This document shows positions 26,383 to 34,992 of a stretch of 64,000 bases of DNA, one piece after another (the first letter of the stretch is position 1; each line of letters opens with the position of its first letter). The stretch is from Deltaproteobacteria bacterium. Its GTDB lineage: Bacteria > Myxococcota_C > UBA6777. Below the pieces are notes generated by a model that saw only the letters and a list, made by a program, of their open reading frames with translations, was not told the DNA's origin and did not search any database. The stretch is from positions 62,001-126,000 of the forward strand of contig SBHC01000005.1 of NCBI GenBank assembly GCA_006226375.1, written 5' to 3'. The translations under genes and the position numbers were made by a program.

Positions 26383-27267
26383 GTGAAACAGGAACTTCCC
26401 ACTTCATTTGATAGCCCGCTGGTCCGCTTCCTCAAAGGACCACTGACTCGTTGGGCCGCGCTCATCTTGCTCTCTGTGTTGATGCATGTGGGGATCTTTG
26501 CGACGATGAACGGGGAGGCACGCCGTCGCCCAGCCCCTCGTCGTTACAAGAAGATCAAGTTTCGGTTGTTGAAGAAAAAGAAGAAGCCCAAGCCTCGCAT
26601 CAAGAAGAAAAAGAAGAAGAAGAAAAAAAAGAAAGTCAAAAAGAAGAAGAAGCGCAAAAAACGCAAGAAGCGAAAGAAGCGCAAACGCAAAAAGCGCAAG
26701 AAGATTAAGAAAAAGAAGGTGAAGCGGACGCCTCCGCCTCCGCCGAATCGAACGCCGCCGCGAACGCCGCCCAAAAACACGGAAGCTCGACCAACCTTTG
26801 GGATGAGCAAGAACTCCATGGCCAAAGGCAAGGGCAAAGCTGGGTTTCGTCGGGGGAATACGTTGATGATGGAGCCCGACAAGAACCCACCCAAGCGAGT
26901 GGAGCCGTATGTCGTGCCGCGTCGTCGGGAGCCGCCTCCGCCCCGCCCTATTCCGTTTACGCCGGTCCCCTTGTTTGAGATCACAGAGAACCCACAAGAG
27001 TGGAAAAAAGTCAGCGCAATGTACCCCGCCGACGCCAAACGCGATGGCATCACCGCTGTGGTCGTTCTAAGCGTTGCGATCCGAAGAAACGGCCGGGTCC
27101 GATGGGCCAAGGTGGTCAGCATTCGACCTCCCCAAGCCAAACGCTACGACTTTGGGCGCGCCGCCGTCAAAGCGCTACGCCGCTACCGCTTCCGCCCTGC
27201 CAAGCTCAAAGGCAAACCTGTTGATGTGATTGTTCGCTACATCTACCGCTTTGAACTCGACGACTGA
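26383..27267 (+). CDS. tonB: TonB-family energy transducer with poly-lysine spacer
   Basis: 294 residues. One N-terminal membrane anchor (about 22-42, ALILLSVLMHVGIFATM) is followed by a spacer and a C-terminal TonB domain (about 205-294: YPADAKRDGITAVVVLSVAI ... KALRRYRFRPAKLKGKPVDV). TonB couples the ExbB/ExbD motor to outer-membrane receptors. The usual Pro/Glu-Lys spacer is replaced at about residues 55-117 by a tract of almost only Lys and Arg, then a Pro-rich piece (TPPPPPNRTPPRTPP). The start is GTG 26383 with AGGAACC upstream. The poly-lysine coding is close to pure AAG/AAA and could be slippery; the frame is intact. Confidence 0.9.
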   Translation: MKQELPTSFDSPLVRFLKGPLTRWAALILLSVLMHVGIFATMNGEARRRPAPRRYKKIKFRLLKKKKKPKPRIKKKKKKKKKKKVKKKKKRKKRKKRKKRKRKKRKKIKKKKVKRTPPPPPNRTPPRTPPKNTEARPTFGMSKNSMAKGKGKAGFRRGNTLMMEPDKNPPKRVEPYVVPRRREPPPPRPIPFTPVPLFEITENPQEWKKVSAMYPADAKRDGITAVVVLSVAIRRNGRVRWAKVVSIRPPQAKRYDFGRAAVKALRRYRFRPAKLKGKPVDVIVRYIYRFELDD

Positions 27268-27281
27268 ACGGAACAAGTTTG

Positions 27282-30149
27282 ATGCAACGCCTGTGCAATT
27301 TTCACCTCGTTCCCTATCTACTCGGATTGCTCCTGTGTGGTCTCGCGAACCACGCAACGGCACAAACGCCACCACCCCAACGCTCTGCAGAGACCGCCTT
27401 TGTTGGCCCCAAGCTGGTCAAGTTTGTCCCTGCCCAGTATCCAGACGAAGCAAAAAAGAAGCGACTGACAGGAGTTGTTCGATTCCTGTTGGTGGTCGAT
27501 GCCAAGGGCAACGTGCAAGAAGCCACACCTGTCTTCGACATTGGCAATGGCTTCACCAAGTCTGCGTTGAAAGCGGTCCGACAGTTTAAGTTTGCGCCCG
27601 CAACCTACGGCGGAAAGCCCGTTCTCTCTCGGGTTGTGTACAACTATCGCTTCACCCTCAAGATCCGGAAGAAGATCGTTCCACCTGTTGCACCTCAACC
27701 TCGCACCGCAACACCGACAGCACCGGTAGCGCCGCCTCCGACATATCCAGGTCAACCTGCTGTTCGACCGGCGCCACGAGCCCCACAACCCACCACTCCG
27801 ACAGCGCCAAGACCAACAAAAGCTGCTACACCGGCAGCGACACGACAGAATCCTCCGGTTCCCCGAAGGACCCAAGCTCCTGCACCCCGAAAGGCTCCGG
27901 AGTTACGACCTCGTGCGATCCCTTCGCCAGCGACCCAAGACGATCCGCTGGCTTGGGAAGGGTATGTGCTACAGCGAGGAAGCCGTGACCCTGTGGAAGG
28001 CGCACAATTGTTTCTTGTGGCCAAGGGGTTTCAAAAGCAAGCCATCACCGACCAAAACGGACGCTACCGATTCCCCAAGGTGCCTCCCGGTCGCTACAGG
28101 GTTGTGATTCCAGTACCCAACTTCAAACGTTTCCAAAAAGTGCTGAAGATCAAAGGCGGCAAAGACCGAAAAGTCCGCACCTGGTATCTCTCCCGGCTGG
28201 GCAGCGATCAGTTTGTGAGCGTGACCCGGGCCAAGCGCAAGAAGCAGGAAGTCTACCAAAAGACCCTTCAGCGCGAAGAAATCGAGATTATCCCCGGTAC
28301 GCAGGGAGATCCCTTGAAGGTGGTCCAGAACCTTCCAGGCATGGCCCGAACCCCTCTCAACACGGGCTTCTTTGTCGTGCGTGGCTCCGCGCCAGAAGAC
28401 AGCCGGGTGTACCTTGACGGTCATCAGATTCCTTCGCTGTATCACTTTGGTGGTTTAACTGCGGTAGTGAACGCCGACATCGCCCGAAACATCGACTTAA
28501 TCCCCGGCGGCTTTAGCGTCGCGTACGGACGCTCCACGGGCGGTGTCATCTCGGTAAACACCCGCAAGGGAACAGACCGCTGGCATGGTTACCTCGACTT
28601 CGATCTGATTGACATTGGCTTCTTCCTCGAAGGTCCTTTGTGGAAGGGCGCGAACCTGATGATCTCCGCTCGCCGCTCCCACCTCGACTTTTTCTTGGGC
28701 CTGATTCTTCCAGAGACACCGGCGTTTGACCTGACGGTAGCCCCACGCTACTACGACTACCAGATCAAGCTCGACTGGCAGGTCAACAAAGCCCACAACC
28801 TCTCGTTCATGTACTTTGGGTCACGTGACCTGTTGACGTTCCTTCGCGAAGCACCAATTGGAGGTGACGGTATCCGCGGAGAGTTCGGTTTCTACAGCAT
28901 GTTCCATAGGCTCCAGCTGCGGTGGAGATTTAGCCCCAGCAAGTCGGTTGTGCACGACCTCTCCATCCACACCGGCTTCAGCCTCAACGACATCAAAGGC
29001 GGCACAACCATAGGCTTTGCAAGCAACACCGCCATCATCGCGGTCCGGGATGAGTTGCGTTGGCAAGTCCTGAAGAACTTCTCCATTCGAGCCGGACTGG
29101 ACGTTCGCATCCGAAACATCGCCCTCGACATTCGGCTCCCAACCAACGTACCCCAAGAAGGCGACCTCCCCGGCTCGCAGGGCAACGATGGTTTTGGAAA
29201 CATCACCGCGACAGCCAGCAACTCCTGGGTGGCCGAGCCGGGCGCATACCTGGAAGCCAACTGGAACATCCTGCCCACGCTCAAGGCCCAGGCCGGTGTA
29301 CGGTTTGACTATGCAACCTCCAGCATGAGCTACACCTTCGACCCTCGCCTCAACGTCACCTGGACCACCCCCTGGAAGCCGTTGTCGTTTGTTGCAGGTG
29401 TGGGCCTCTTTTCACAGCCGCCACAACTCCAAGAGTCATCGGAGACGTTCGGAAACCCTGCTCTTGAGCATGAGCATTCGATTCATGTCACGTTGGGTAG
29501 CAACGTACAATGGACGTCGTACTTCAACACTGAAGTGACCTTCTTTTACAAACACATGTACGACCTGATCATCCGCAGCAACAACACAGTGGAGCGCGAC
29601 GGCCAGGAAGTCCCAGAGCGATTGCGCAACGGTGGATTGGGGCGAGCGTATGGCTTGGAGTTGTTGATTCGCCACAAGCCTCACAAGAAGTTCTTTGGAT
29701 GGATCAGCTACACATTGAGCCGCTCGGAGCGTCAGGACAACCCAGGCGAGGACTACCGACTGTTCAGCTTCGACCAAAGCCACATCCTTACCTTTGTAGC
29801 AGCGTACAAAATTGGCTGGGGTCTCTCGATCAGCGCACGCTTCCGGCTGGTCAGCGGCAACCCGTTCACCCCGATTCGCGGGGGAATTTACGACGCCGAC
29901 CGAGGCAACTACATCCCCATTCCAGGCGCCAACAACTCGGCTCGCAACCCGCTCTTCCACCAGCTCGACCTGCGGATTGACTACAAGCTGACTTTCACCA
30001 CCTGGAAGCTGATGTTCTACCTGGACGTACAGAACGTGTACAACCAACCCAACCAGGAAGGCACAACCTACAACTACGACTACTCCCAGAGTGCGCCTCT
30101 TACAGGGATTCCCATCTTTCCGTCACTCGGTATCAAAGGACAGTTTTAA
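27282..30149 (+). CDS. TonB-dependent receptor with an N-terminal TonB C-terminal-like domain
   Basis: 955 residues with signal peptide (about 1-28, ending HATAQ). Residues about 38-130 look like a TonB C-terminal domain (VPAQYPDEAKKKRLTGVVRF ... ALKAVRQFKFAPATYGGKPV), normally the part of TonB that touches receptors. A Pro/Ala/Thr linker (about 135-225) follows, then a carboxypeptidase-regulatory-like beta-sandwich (about 226-300: DPVEGAQLFLVAKGF, RYRFPKVPPGRYRVVI), a plug (about 330-440: RGSAPEDSRVYLDGHQIP, AYGRSTGGVISV) and a beta-barrel ending at the C-terminus in F. It imports a large substrate powered by the adjacent TonB. ATG 27282 follows GGAAC. Fusion of a TonB-like domain to the receptor may allow self-coupling or regulation. 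Confidence 0.88.
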   Translation: MQRLCNFHLVPYLLGLLLCGLANHATAQTPPPQRSAETAFVGPKLVKFVPAQYPDEAKKKRLTGVVRFLLVVDAKGNVQEATPVFDIGNGFTKSALKAVRQFKFAPATYGGKPVLSRVVYNYRFTLKIRKKIVPPVAPQPRTATPTAPVAPPPTYPGQPAVRPAPRAPQPTTPTAPRPTKAATPAATRQNPPVPRRTQAPAPRKAPELRPRAIPSPATQDDPLAWEGYVLQRGSRDPVEGAQLFLVAKGFQKQAITDQNGRYRFPKVPPGRYRVVIPVPNFKRFQKVLKIKGGKDRKVRTWYLSRLGSDQFVSVTRAKRKKQEVYQKTLQREEIEIIPGTQGDPLKVVQNLPGMARTPLNTGFFVVRGSAPEDSRVYLDGHQIPSLYHFGGLTAVVNADIARNIDLIPGGFSVAYGRSTGGVISVNTRKGTDRWHGYLDFDLIDIGFFLEGPLWKGANLMISARRSHLDFFLGLILPETPAFDLTVAPRYYDYQIKLDWQVNKAHNLSFMYFGSRDLLTFLREAPIGGDGIRGEFGFYSMFHRLQLRWRFSPSKSVVHDLSIHTGFSLNDIKGGTTIGFASNTAIIAVRDELRWQVLKNFSIRAGLDVRIRNIALDIRLPTNVPQEGDLPGSQGNDGFGNITATASNSWVAEPGAYLEANWNILPTLKAQAGVRFDYATSSMSYTFDPRLNVTWTTPWKPLSFVAGVGLFSQPPQLQESSETFGNPALEHEHSIHVTLGSNVQWTSYFNTEVTFFYKHMYDLIIRSNNTVERDGQEVPERLRNGGLGRAYGLELLIRHKPHKKFFGWISYTLSRSERQDNPGEDYRLFSFDQSHILTFVAAYKIGWGLSISARFRLVSGNPFTPIRGGIYDADRGNYIPIPGANNSARNPLFHQLDLRIDYKLTFTTWKLMFYLDVQNVYNQPNQEGTTYNYDYSQSAPLTGIPIFPSLGIKGQF

Positions 30150-30157
30150 GGAACATC

Positions 30158-31237
30158 ATGATGCAATCGCTACCGAGACCACCTTTGGGCGTCACGCTGA
30201 CCACGCACATCCTTCGGGCCTGCGTTGTGTTTGCGCTTTTGTTCGGAGCGTCTGGCTGCTTTGATAGCTGTCAGCCGCCGTTCCCGCCGTCCAACCAGAT
30301 CGACAAGTTCCGTATCCTGGCGGTTCAATTGGACCCACCGGAAGCCACACCGGGAGAAGCGGTGAAGGCCAAGTTCCTCTCTGTCAACGCACAAGGCTTG
30401 GTCAACCCCAGCGAATTCCTCGACATCACGAAGTGTTTTGCCGATGGTGGAGTTGCCGACCCTACCGCGATTTGGGTAGGTTGCTTGCCTGGTGTGGATG
30501 GCAATCCTGCAGCCACCAACGCGTGTGGGCAAATCCCAGGCTTTGGACCTCCCTCTGATGGGGGAACCCAAGGCGGCTCAGACGGAGGGTTCAACTTCGC
30601 CGATGGAGGCTTCGGCGACCAGTTCCAATTGTTCTTTCCGCCCTGTGGAGGAACATCCACATGGTCCACACCTTCGGACTACCTGGACTCTCTCCCTGCC
30701 GACAAACAACGCGAAGGGGCCGAAGCTCTCGTCGTTCTCGCGACGCTGTACAAAGGACAGCAGCAAGTGTCGTTGAAAAGCGTAACGCTCTCCACGAAGC
30801 CCAAGAGCGAGCAGAACACGAACCCCAGCCTAACGGGCATGTCGATCGATGGCAAAACAGCCGACACTTGTCGCCCCGAAGACCCTTCCGCGTGCAGGCT
30901 GGTGATTGTACCTGCCGAAAAGGACGTAGAGGTTCAGGCTATCGTAGACACGAGCCGCCAAGACCCGCTCCCTCCGGAAGAAGGAAAACCTGCCAAGAAC
31001 GAAGACATCACCATCGAGTGGTTTGCCACGCAAGGTTCGTTCTCCTTTCGTCGAACCATTCGTTCGGGTGAGACGCCGCCCAACCACTCTCCCTGGCCGA
31101 AATGGCAACCCTACGACTTTACCGGAAAACCGCTTCCTCAAGGCATGGAAGTCCAGATCATCGGGATTGCTCGGGATAGACGGGGTGGTGTAGACTGGCT
31201 CAGTCTACGCATTGTATTGGGTCCAAAAGAACAGTAG
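30158..31237 (+). CDS. lipoprotein downstream of the TonB receptor
   Basis: 359 residues. The signal peptide ends FGASGC (Cys34 is the lipid anchor). The mature part starts with a beta-rich segment (FRILAVQLDPPEATPGEAVK), which resembles the opening of bacterial Ig-like surface modules, followed by a Gly/Asp-rich stretch and further predicted strands. I do not recognise a named domain. It begins eight bases after the receptor stop codon, with AAGGA as ribosome binding site, so it is co-translated with it. By position it may be a surface-exposed partner that captures the substrate, as lipoproteins next to TonB receptors often do. Confidence 0.72.
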   Translation: MMQSLPRPPLGVTLTTHILRACVVFALLFGASGCFDSCQPPFPPSNQIDKFRILAVQLDPPEATPGEAVKAKFLSVNAQGLVNPSEFLDITKCFADGGVADPTAIWVGCLPGVDGNPAATNACGQIPGFGPPSDGGTQGGSDGGFNFADGGFGDQFQLFFPPCGGTSTWSTPSDYLDSLPADKQREGAEALVVLATLYKGQQQVSLKSVTLSTKPKSEQNTNPSLTGMSIDGKTADTCRPEDPSACRLVIVPAEKDVEVQAIVDTSRQDPLPPEEGKPAKNEDITIEWFATQGSFSFRRTIRSGETPPNHSPWPKWQPYDFTGKPLPQGMEVQIIGIARDRRGGVDWLSLRIVLGPKEQ

Positions 31238-31260
31238 CCACGCGCTTTAAGGGATGAACT

Positions 31261-34200
31261 ATGGCTCGCAGTGACTGGGAGAAACGCCTCCACCAAAGCA
31301 AGGTGGGATTGGCCAACGCATTTAAGATGATGGTGGGTGGACGCTTTACGCCACCGTACGAAGCACCCTACTCTCTTGTCTTGGAAGAGGGCATGCTTCG
31401 GCTGCGTCATTACACCCCCAGCGCAGCAGGAATGCAACGTGACAGTTGGAAGCCTGTGCTCCTCATTCCTCCCTTGATGGTGACCTCACAAGTCTACGAC
31501 ATCTCTCCCTCACTCAGCTCCGTAGGGACCTTGCTCAACGCAGGCTGCGATGTTTGGCTCACAGACTTTGGAATCCCCGAACGTGAGCCGGGCGGAATGG
31601 ACCGCACCCTCGACGACCACATCGTCGCCATCTCCCGCGCTGTCGATGTGATTCACGAATCCACCGGCCAAGACGTCCACCTGATAGGATACTCCCAAGG
31701 AGGGATGTTTGCCTACCAGGTCGCGGCTTACAGGCAAAGCCAAAACATCGCCTCGATCGTCGCGTTCGGTAGCCCTGTGGATTTGAGCTTAAACGCCCCC
31801 GGCGGCGTCCACAAAGACTTGGTCCAGCGTTTCTTTTCTGCGGTTCGCTCCGGTCTCGGATGGACCCTCAACGATCTCAAAGGCATCCCTGGCCACTTCA
31901 GCAGCCTCGGCTTTAAGCTGGTGAGTCCACGGCAAGAGATTCGCTACCTTCGGATGATGCTAGGGATTCTCGATGACGAGGAAGCCCTAAGTCGCCTGGA
32001 GCCCACCCGCCGATTCCTCGGTGGCGAAGGGTTTATCGCCTGGCCTGGCCCCGCCTTGCGCACGTTCATCGAAGAGATCGTGGTGAACAACCGAATGATC
32101 AAAGGAGGCCTTGTCTTCGCAGGTCGTACCGTAAGCCTCGCAGATATCACCTGCCCCATTCTTTATTTTGTCGGTCACCACGACGACTTCGCACGCCCCC
32201 CCTCGGTTCGAGCGATCACCAAAGTCGCGGTAGAAGCTCCCATCTACGAACAAAGCGTGACCGCTGGACACTTCGGCTTGGTGGTAGGTTCACGCGCCAA
32301 CACACAAGTCTGGCCCAGTGTCATCGATTGGGTTCGCTGGGAAGCTGGAGAAGGCGGGCTTTCCGAGAGGGTCCAGCAGGTCCTCCCCCAACCCTCTGGG
32401 GCACGAGCAGAGCGAACGTCCAAGCTGGCAGAGCCCACCGCGCAAGTCCTCCTTACAGAGTTCCTCCAGGACGCCTGGGAACGCGTTGGCGAGCGAGCCC
32501 TTGATGTCACCGCTGCTGTGGGATGGATCCGCTGGCAAACTCCCCGCCTGATGCGACTCCTTTCGATGTCGGCTGGCTTAAAGGTGAGCATCAGCAAGCT
32601 CCTGGAAGAGCAGGCCCAACGCATCCCCAACCAAACCTTTTTCCTTTGGCAAGGGCGCGCCTTTACGTACAAAGAAGCCGACATGCGGGTGAATCAGGTG
32701 CTTCGGGCGATGCTCCATGTTGGGGTAAAACCACACACCAACGTCGCCATTATGATGGACAACCACCCCGACTACCTGACCGTCCTGACAGCCCTCAACC
32801 GGATGGGCTGTGTTGCCGTGCTGCTCAACCCCAGCAACCGGGGCAAAGCGTTGGAACACGCGGTCACAACAAGCGATGTGCAAAAGTTGGTGGTAGACTT
32901 TGACCACGCCAGCGTCACCCGCGAAGACCTTCCAACGTGCGACACCTTGGTGCTTGGTCACGGCGAACAAGAGTTGCCTGATGGTGCCATCTCTTTGGAC
33001 GCAGTGATTCGCCCACAAGACACCGAACCCCCTGATGGAATCACCCCCAACGCTGGCCTCCCAGACGACGTCGCGTTGTACATTTTCACCTCCGGAACGA
33101 CTGGGCTTCCCAAAGCAGCCAAGATCACCAATCGTCGCTGGATGCTTGGTGCTACAGTTGCGGCGGTATGCGGCGCTCTCACTCCCAACGACACCGTCTA
33201 CTGTTGTTTGCCTTTGTTCCATGGTTCGGGCCTGATGTTGGCTTCGGGCGGCGCGTTGGTCGGAGGAAGTCGGCTCGCGTTAGCCAAGAAGTTCTCCCGC
33301 ACCAACTTCTGGAAAGACGTCCGAAATGTCGGGGCGACCGTTGTGTTTTACATCGGCGAGCTGTGTCGCTACCTGATCTCCTCGCCCCAACAAGCCAACG
33401 AACGCAACCACCCTGTCCGGTTGTTCATGGGCAACGGTCTACGTCAGGATGTATGGGAAGAGATGCTTCGACGGTTCGGCAACATCCGCGTGATGGAGTT
33501 TTACGCCGCGACCGAAGGGAACACGTTTATGATCAACCTGACCGGAGAGAAGATTGGCTCCATCGGTCGGGTGCCCCTCGATTTGTCCCGTGTGACATTG
33601 GTGAAGTACGATATCGCCAACGACTCCTACATCCGAGATGAGCAAGGATTCCACGTTCCCTGCGAAGACAATGAACCTGGGATGATGCTCACCAAGATTG
33701 AGTCATGGAACCCAACGTCGCGCTTCGACGGTTACACCGACACCAACGCGACCAAGAAGAAGATCCTTCACAACGTCTACGAGTACGGAGACTCCTGGTT
33801 TGTCTCAGGCGACTTTCTCAAACGCGACGAAGACGGTGATTATTGGTTCGTTGACCGGCTGGGCGACACCTTCCGCTGGAAGGGAGAGAACATCTCCACC
33901 GACGAGGTCGCCAAGGTCCTCTCGCATGTTCCGTTTGTGGAGCAGGTCGCAGTATACGGAGTCCAACTGCCGCAGAAGGAAGGACGAGCCGGTATGGCCG
34001 CCATCCAAGTGCGGGAGGGCAAGAAGTTCAGCGGCAAGAAGCTCTACCGTTTTGTGGAAGAGTCAGTGGTACCAGCAGGCCGTCCACGCTTCGTTCGCGT
34101 GGTTGATTCTCTTGAAACGACCGACACCTTCAAGATCAAAAAGTTTAAACTGCAGCAAGAAGGTCCACTCCCTGAAGATTCGGACGACCCCATCTATTGG

Positions 34201-34272
34201 TACAACACATCCCGACAGACCTACACCAAGCTTGACCCCAAAAGATTTGAGAAGATCATCACAAAGCTTTGA
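31261..34272 (+). CDS. alpha/beta-hydrolase fused to acyl-CoA synthetase
   Basis: 1003 residues in two enzymes. Residues about 1-370 are an alpha/beta hydrolase related to PHA synthase/depolymerase: nucleophile elbow HLIGYSQGGMFAYQ, acid region YFVGHHDDFARP and histidine region VTAGHFGLV. Residues about 440-1003 are an ANL-family acyl-CoA synthetase closest to the FATP / very-long-chain type: P-loop YIFTSGTTGLPKAAK, MEFYAATEGNTFMIN and the C-terminal hinge SGDFLKRDEDGDYWFVDRLG. It may release a fatty acid from an ester and activate it to acyl-CoA in one chain. Both active sites look intact. The gene begins 23 bases after the lipoprotein stop, so it may be the last gene of the exbB operon. Confidence 0.87.
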   Translation: MARSDWEKRLHQSKVGLANAFKMMVGGRFTPPYEAPYSLVLEEGMLRLRHYTPSAAGMQRDSWKPVLLIPPLMVTSQVYDISPSLSSVGTLLNAGCDVWLTDFGIPEREPGGMDRTLDDHIVAISRAVDVIHESTGQDVHLIGYSQGGMFAYQVAAYRQSQNIASIVAFGSPVDLSLNAPGGVHKDLVQRFFSAVRSGLGWTLNDLKGIPGHFSSLGFKLVSPRQEIRYLRMMLGILDDEEALSRLEPTRRFLGGEGFIAWPGPALRTFIEEIVVNNRMIKGGLVFAGRTVSLADITCPILYFVGHHDDFARPPSVRAITKVAVEAPIYEQSVTAGHFGLVVGSRANTQVWPSVIDWVRWEAGEGGLSERVQQVLPQPSGARAERTSKLAEPTAQVLLTEFLQDAWERVGERALDVTAAVGWIRWQTPRLMRLLSMSAGLKVSISKLLEEQAQRIPNQTFFLWQGRAFTYKEADMRVNQVLRAMLHVGVKPHTNVAIMMDNHPDYLTVLTALNRMGCVAVLLNPSNRGKALEHAVTTSDVQKLVVDFDHASVTREDLPTCDTLVLGHGEQELPDGAISLDAVIRPQDTEPPDGITPNAGLPDDVALYIFTSGTTGLPKAAKITNRRWMLGATVAAVCGALTPNDTVYCCLPLFHGSGLMLASGGALVGGSRLALAKKFSRTNFWKDVRNVGATVVFYIGELCRYLISSPQQANERNHPVRLFMGNGLRQDVWEEMLRRFGNIRVMEFYAATEGNTFMINLTGEKIGSIGRVPLDLSRVTLVKYDIANDSYIRDEQGFHVPCEDNEPGMMLTKIESWNPTSRFDGYTDTNATKKKILHNVYEYGDSWFVSGDFLKRDEDGDYWFVDRLGDTFRWKGENISTDEVAKVLSHVPFVEQVAVYGVQLPQKEGRAGMAAIQVREGKKFSGKKLYRFVEESVVPAGRPRFVRVVDSLETTDTFKIKKFKLQQEGPLPEDSDDPIYWYNTSRQTYTKLDPKRFEKIITKL

Positions 34273-34379
34273 CAACGCTTGCCAAGCTTGTCATCTTCGC
34301 TGGTGTGCTTCCGCCATCAACACACTGTGTCCCAATGTATGAATCGATAGAGAATGCTCCTCTGTCTTAAGGAAGGTGT

Positions 34380-34838
34380 ATGATGTTACGACGATGGTGT
34401 TTGTTTGTGTGCATGGGCTGCTTTGTGATGTTCTCCCTGCAACATTGTTCCTCCAACCCAACCAACGATGAATCGACTGCCGGTGAGACGACGGCGACAG
34501 AGTCCAACGCCGGTGATGCATCCACAACACAGGAAACCGCTGGAGGCACATTCCAGTGCGGTGACACAACATGCAAAGTTGGCGTGGAGATGTGCAAGCC
34601 TTACTCCCCAGGAGCCTGCGTCGGAGATCCGCCCGACTCCAATGGCAAGTGCAAAGCCAACTGCCAGTTAATGCAGTGTGGACAGAGCGAAGGAACCTGT
34701 CTGTGCACCACCTACTCCTGTACGGCCCTTCCCTCCGGCTGTAGCGACTGCGCCTGTGTCAAGAAAGAACAACAATATTCGTTCTGTGAATGCTCCGAAA
34801 AGAATGGTGGCATCACCATCAATTGTCCCTCCCCCTGA
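34380..34838 (+). CDS. small Cys-rich secreted or lipoprotein
   Basis: 152 residues. N-terminal hydrophobic signal (about 1-22) followed by Cys23, but the residues before it (SLQHC) make a weak lipobox. A Thr/Ser/Glu linker is followed by about 14 cysteines in a compact domain (CGDTTCKVGVEMC ... CTALPSGCSDCACVKK). ATG 34380 follows GGAAGG. No known family. It sits just upstream of, and on the same strand as, the larger Cys-rich lipoprotein at 34993. Confidence 0.7.
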   Translation: MMLRRWCLFVCMGCFVMFSLQHCSSNPTNDESTAGETTATESNAGDASTTQETAGGTFQCGDTTCKVGVEMCKPYSPGACVGDPPDSNGKCKANCQLMQCGQSEGTCLCTTYSCTALPSGCSDCACVKKEQQYSFCECSEKNGGITINCPSP

Positions 34839-34878
34839 TCCAGTTTTACTACCTTTTACTACCTCCTCCTCCGCAAAA

Positions 34879-34894
34879 TACTCCTTTTGGAGTA
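34879..34894 (+). other. short hairpin between two Cys-rich genes
   Basis: TACTCC and GGAGTA form a perfect six-pair stem with loop TTTT. No T-run follows, so it is not a typical terminator. A further copy of ACTCC follows at 34899, so alternative pairings exist. It may be a processing or operator site. Confidence 0.35.
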
Positions 34895-34992
34895 CGACAC
34901 TCCTCCCACGACTCTCTATGCTGGTGAAAGAAACAACGAAACAAGAAGTTGTTTGTCTGGCTTGGTTTCTTTCACGGCAGGAGTACGTAAAA

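Noticed and set aside
26547-26730. Poly-A/AAG tract in tonB as a frameshift or pseudogene sign
   Set aside because: The frame remains open and runs into an intact TonB C-terminal domain, so the gene appears complete.
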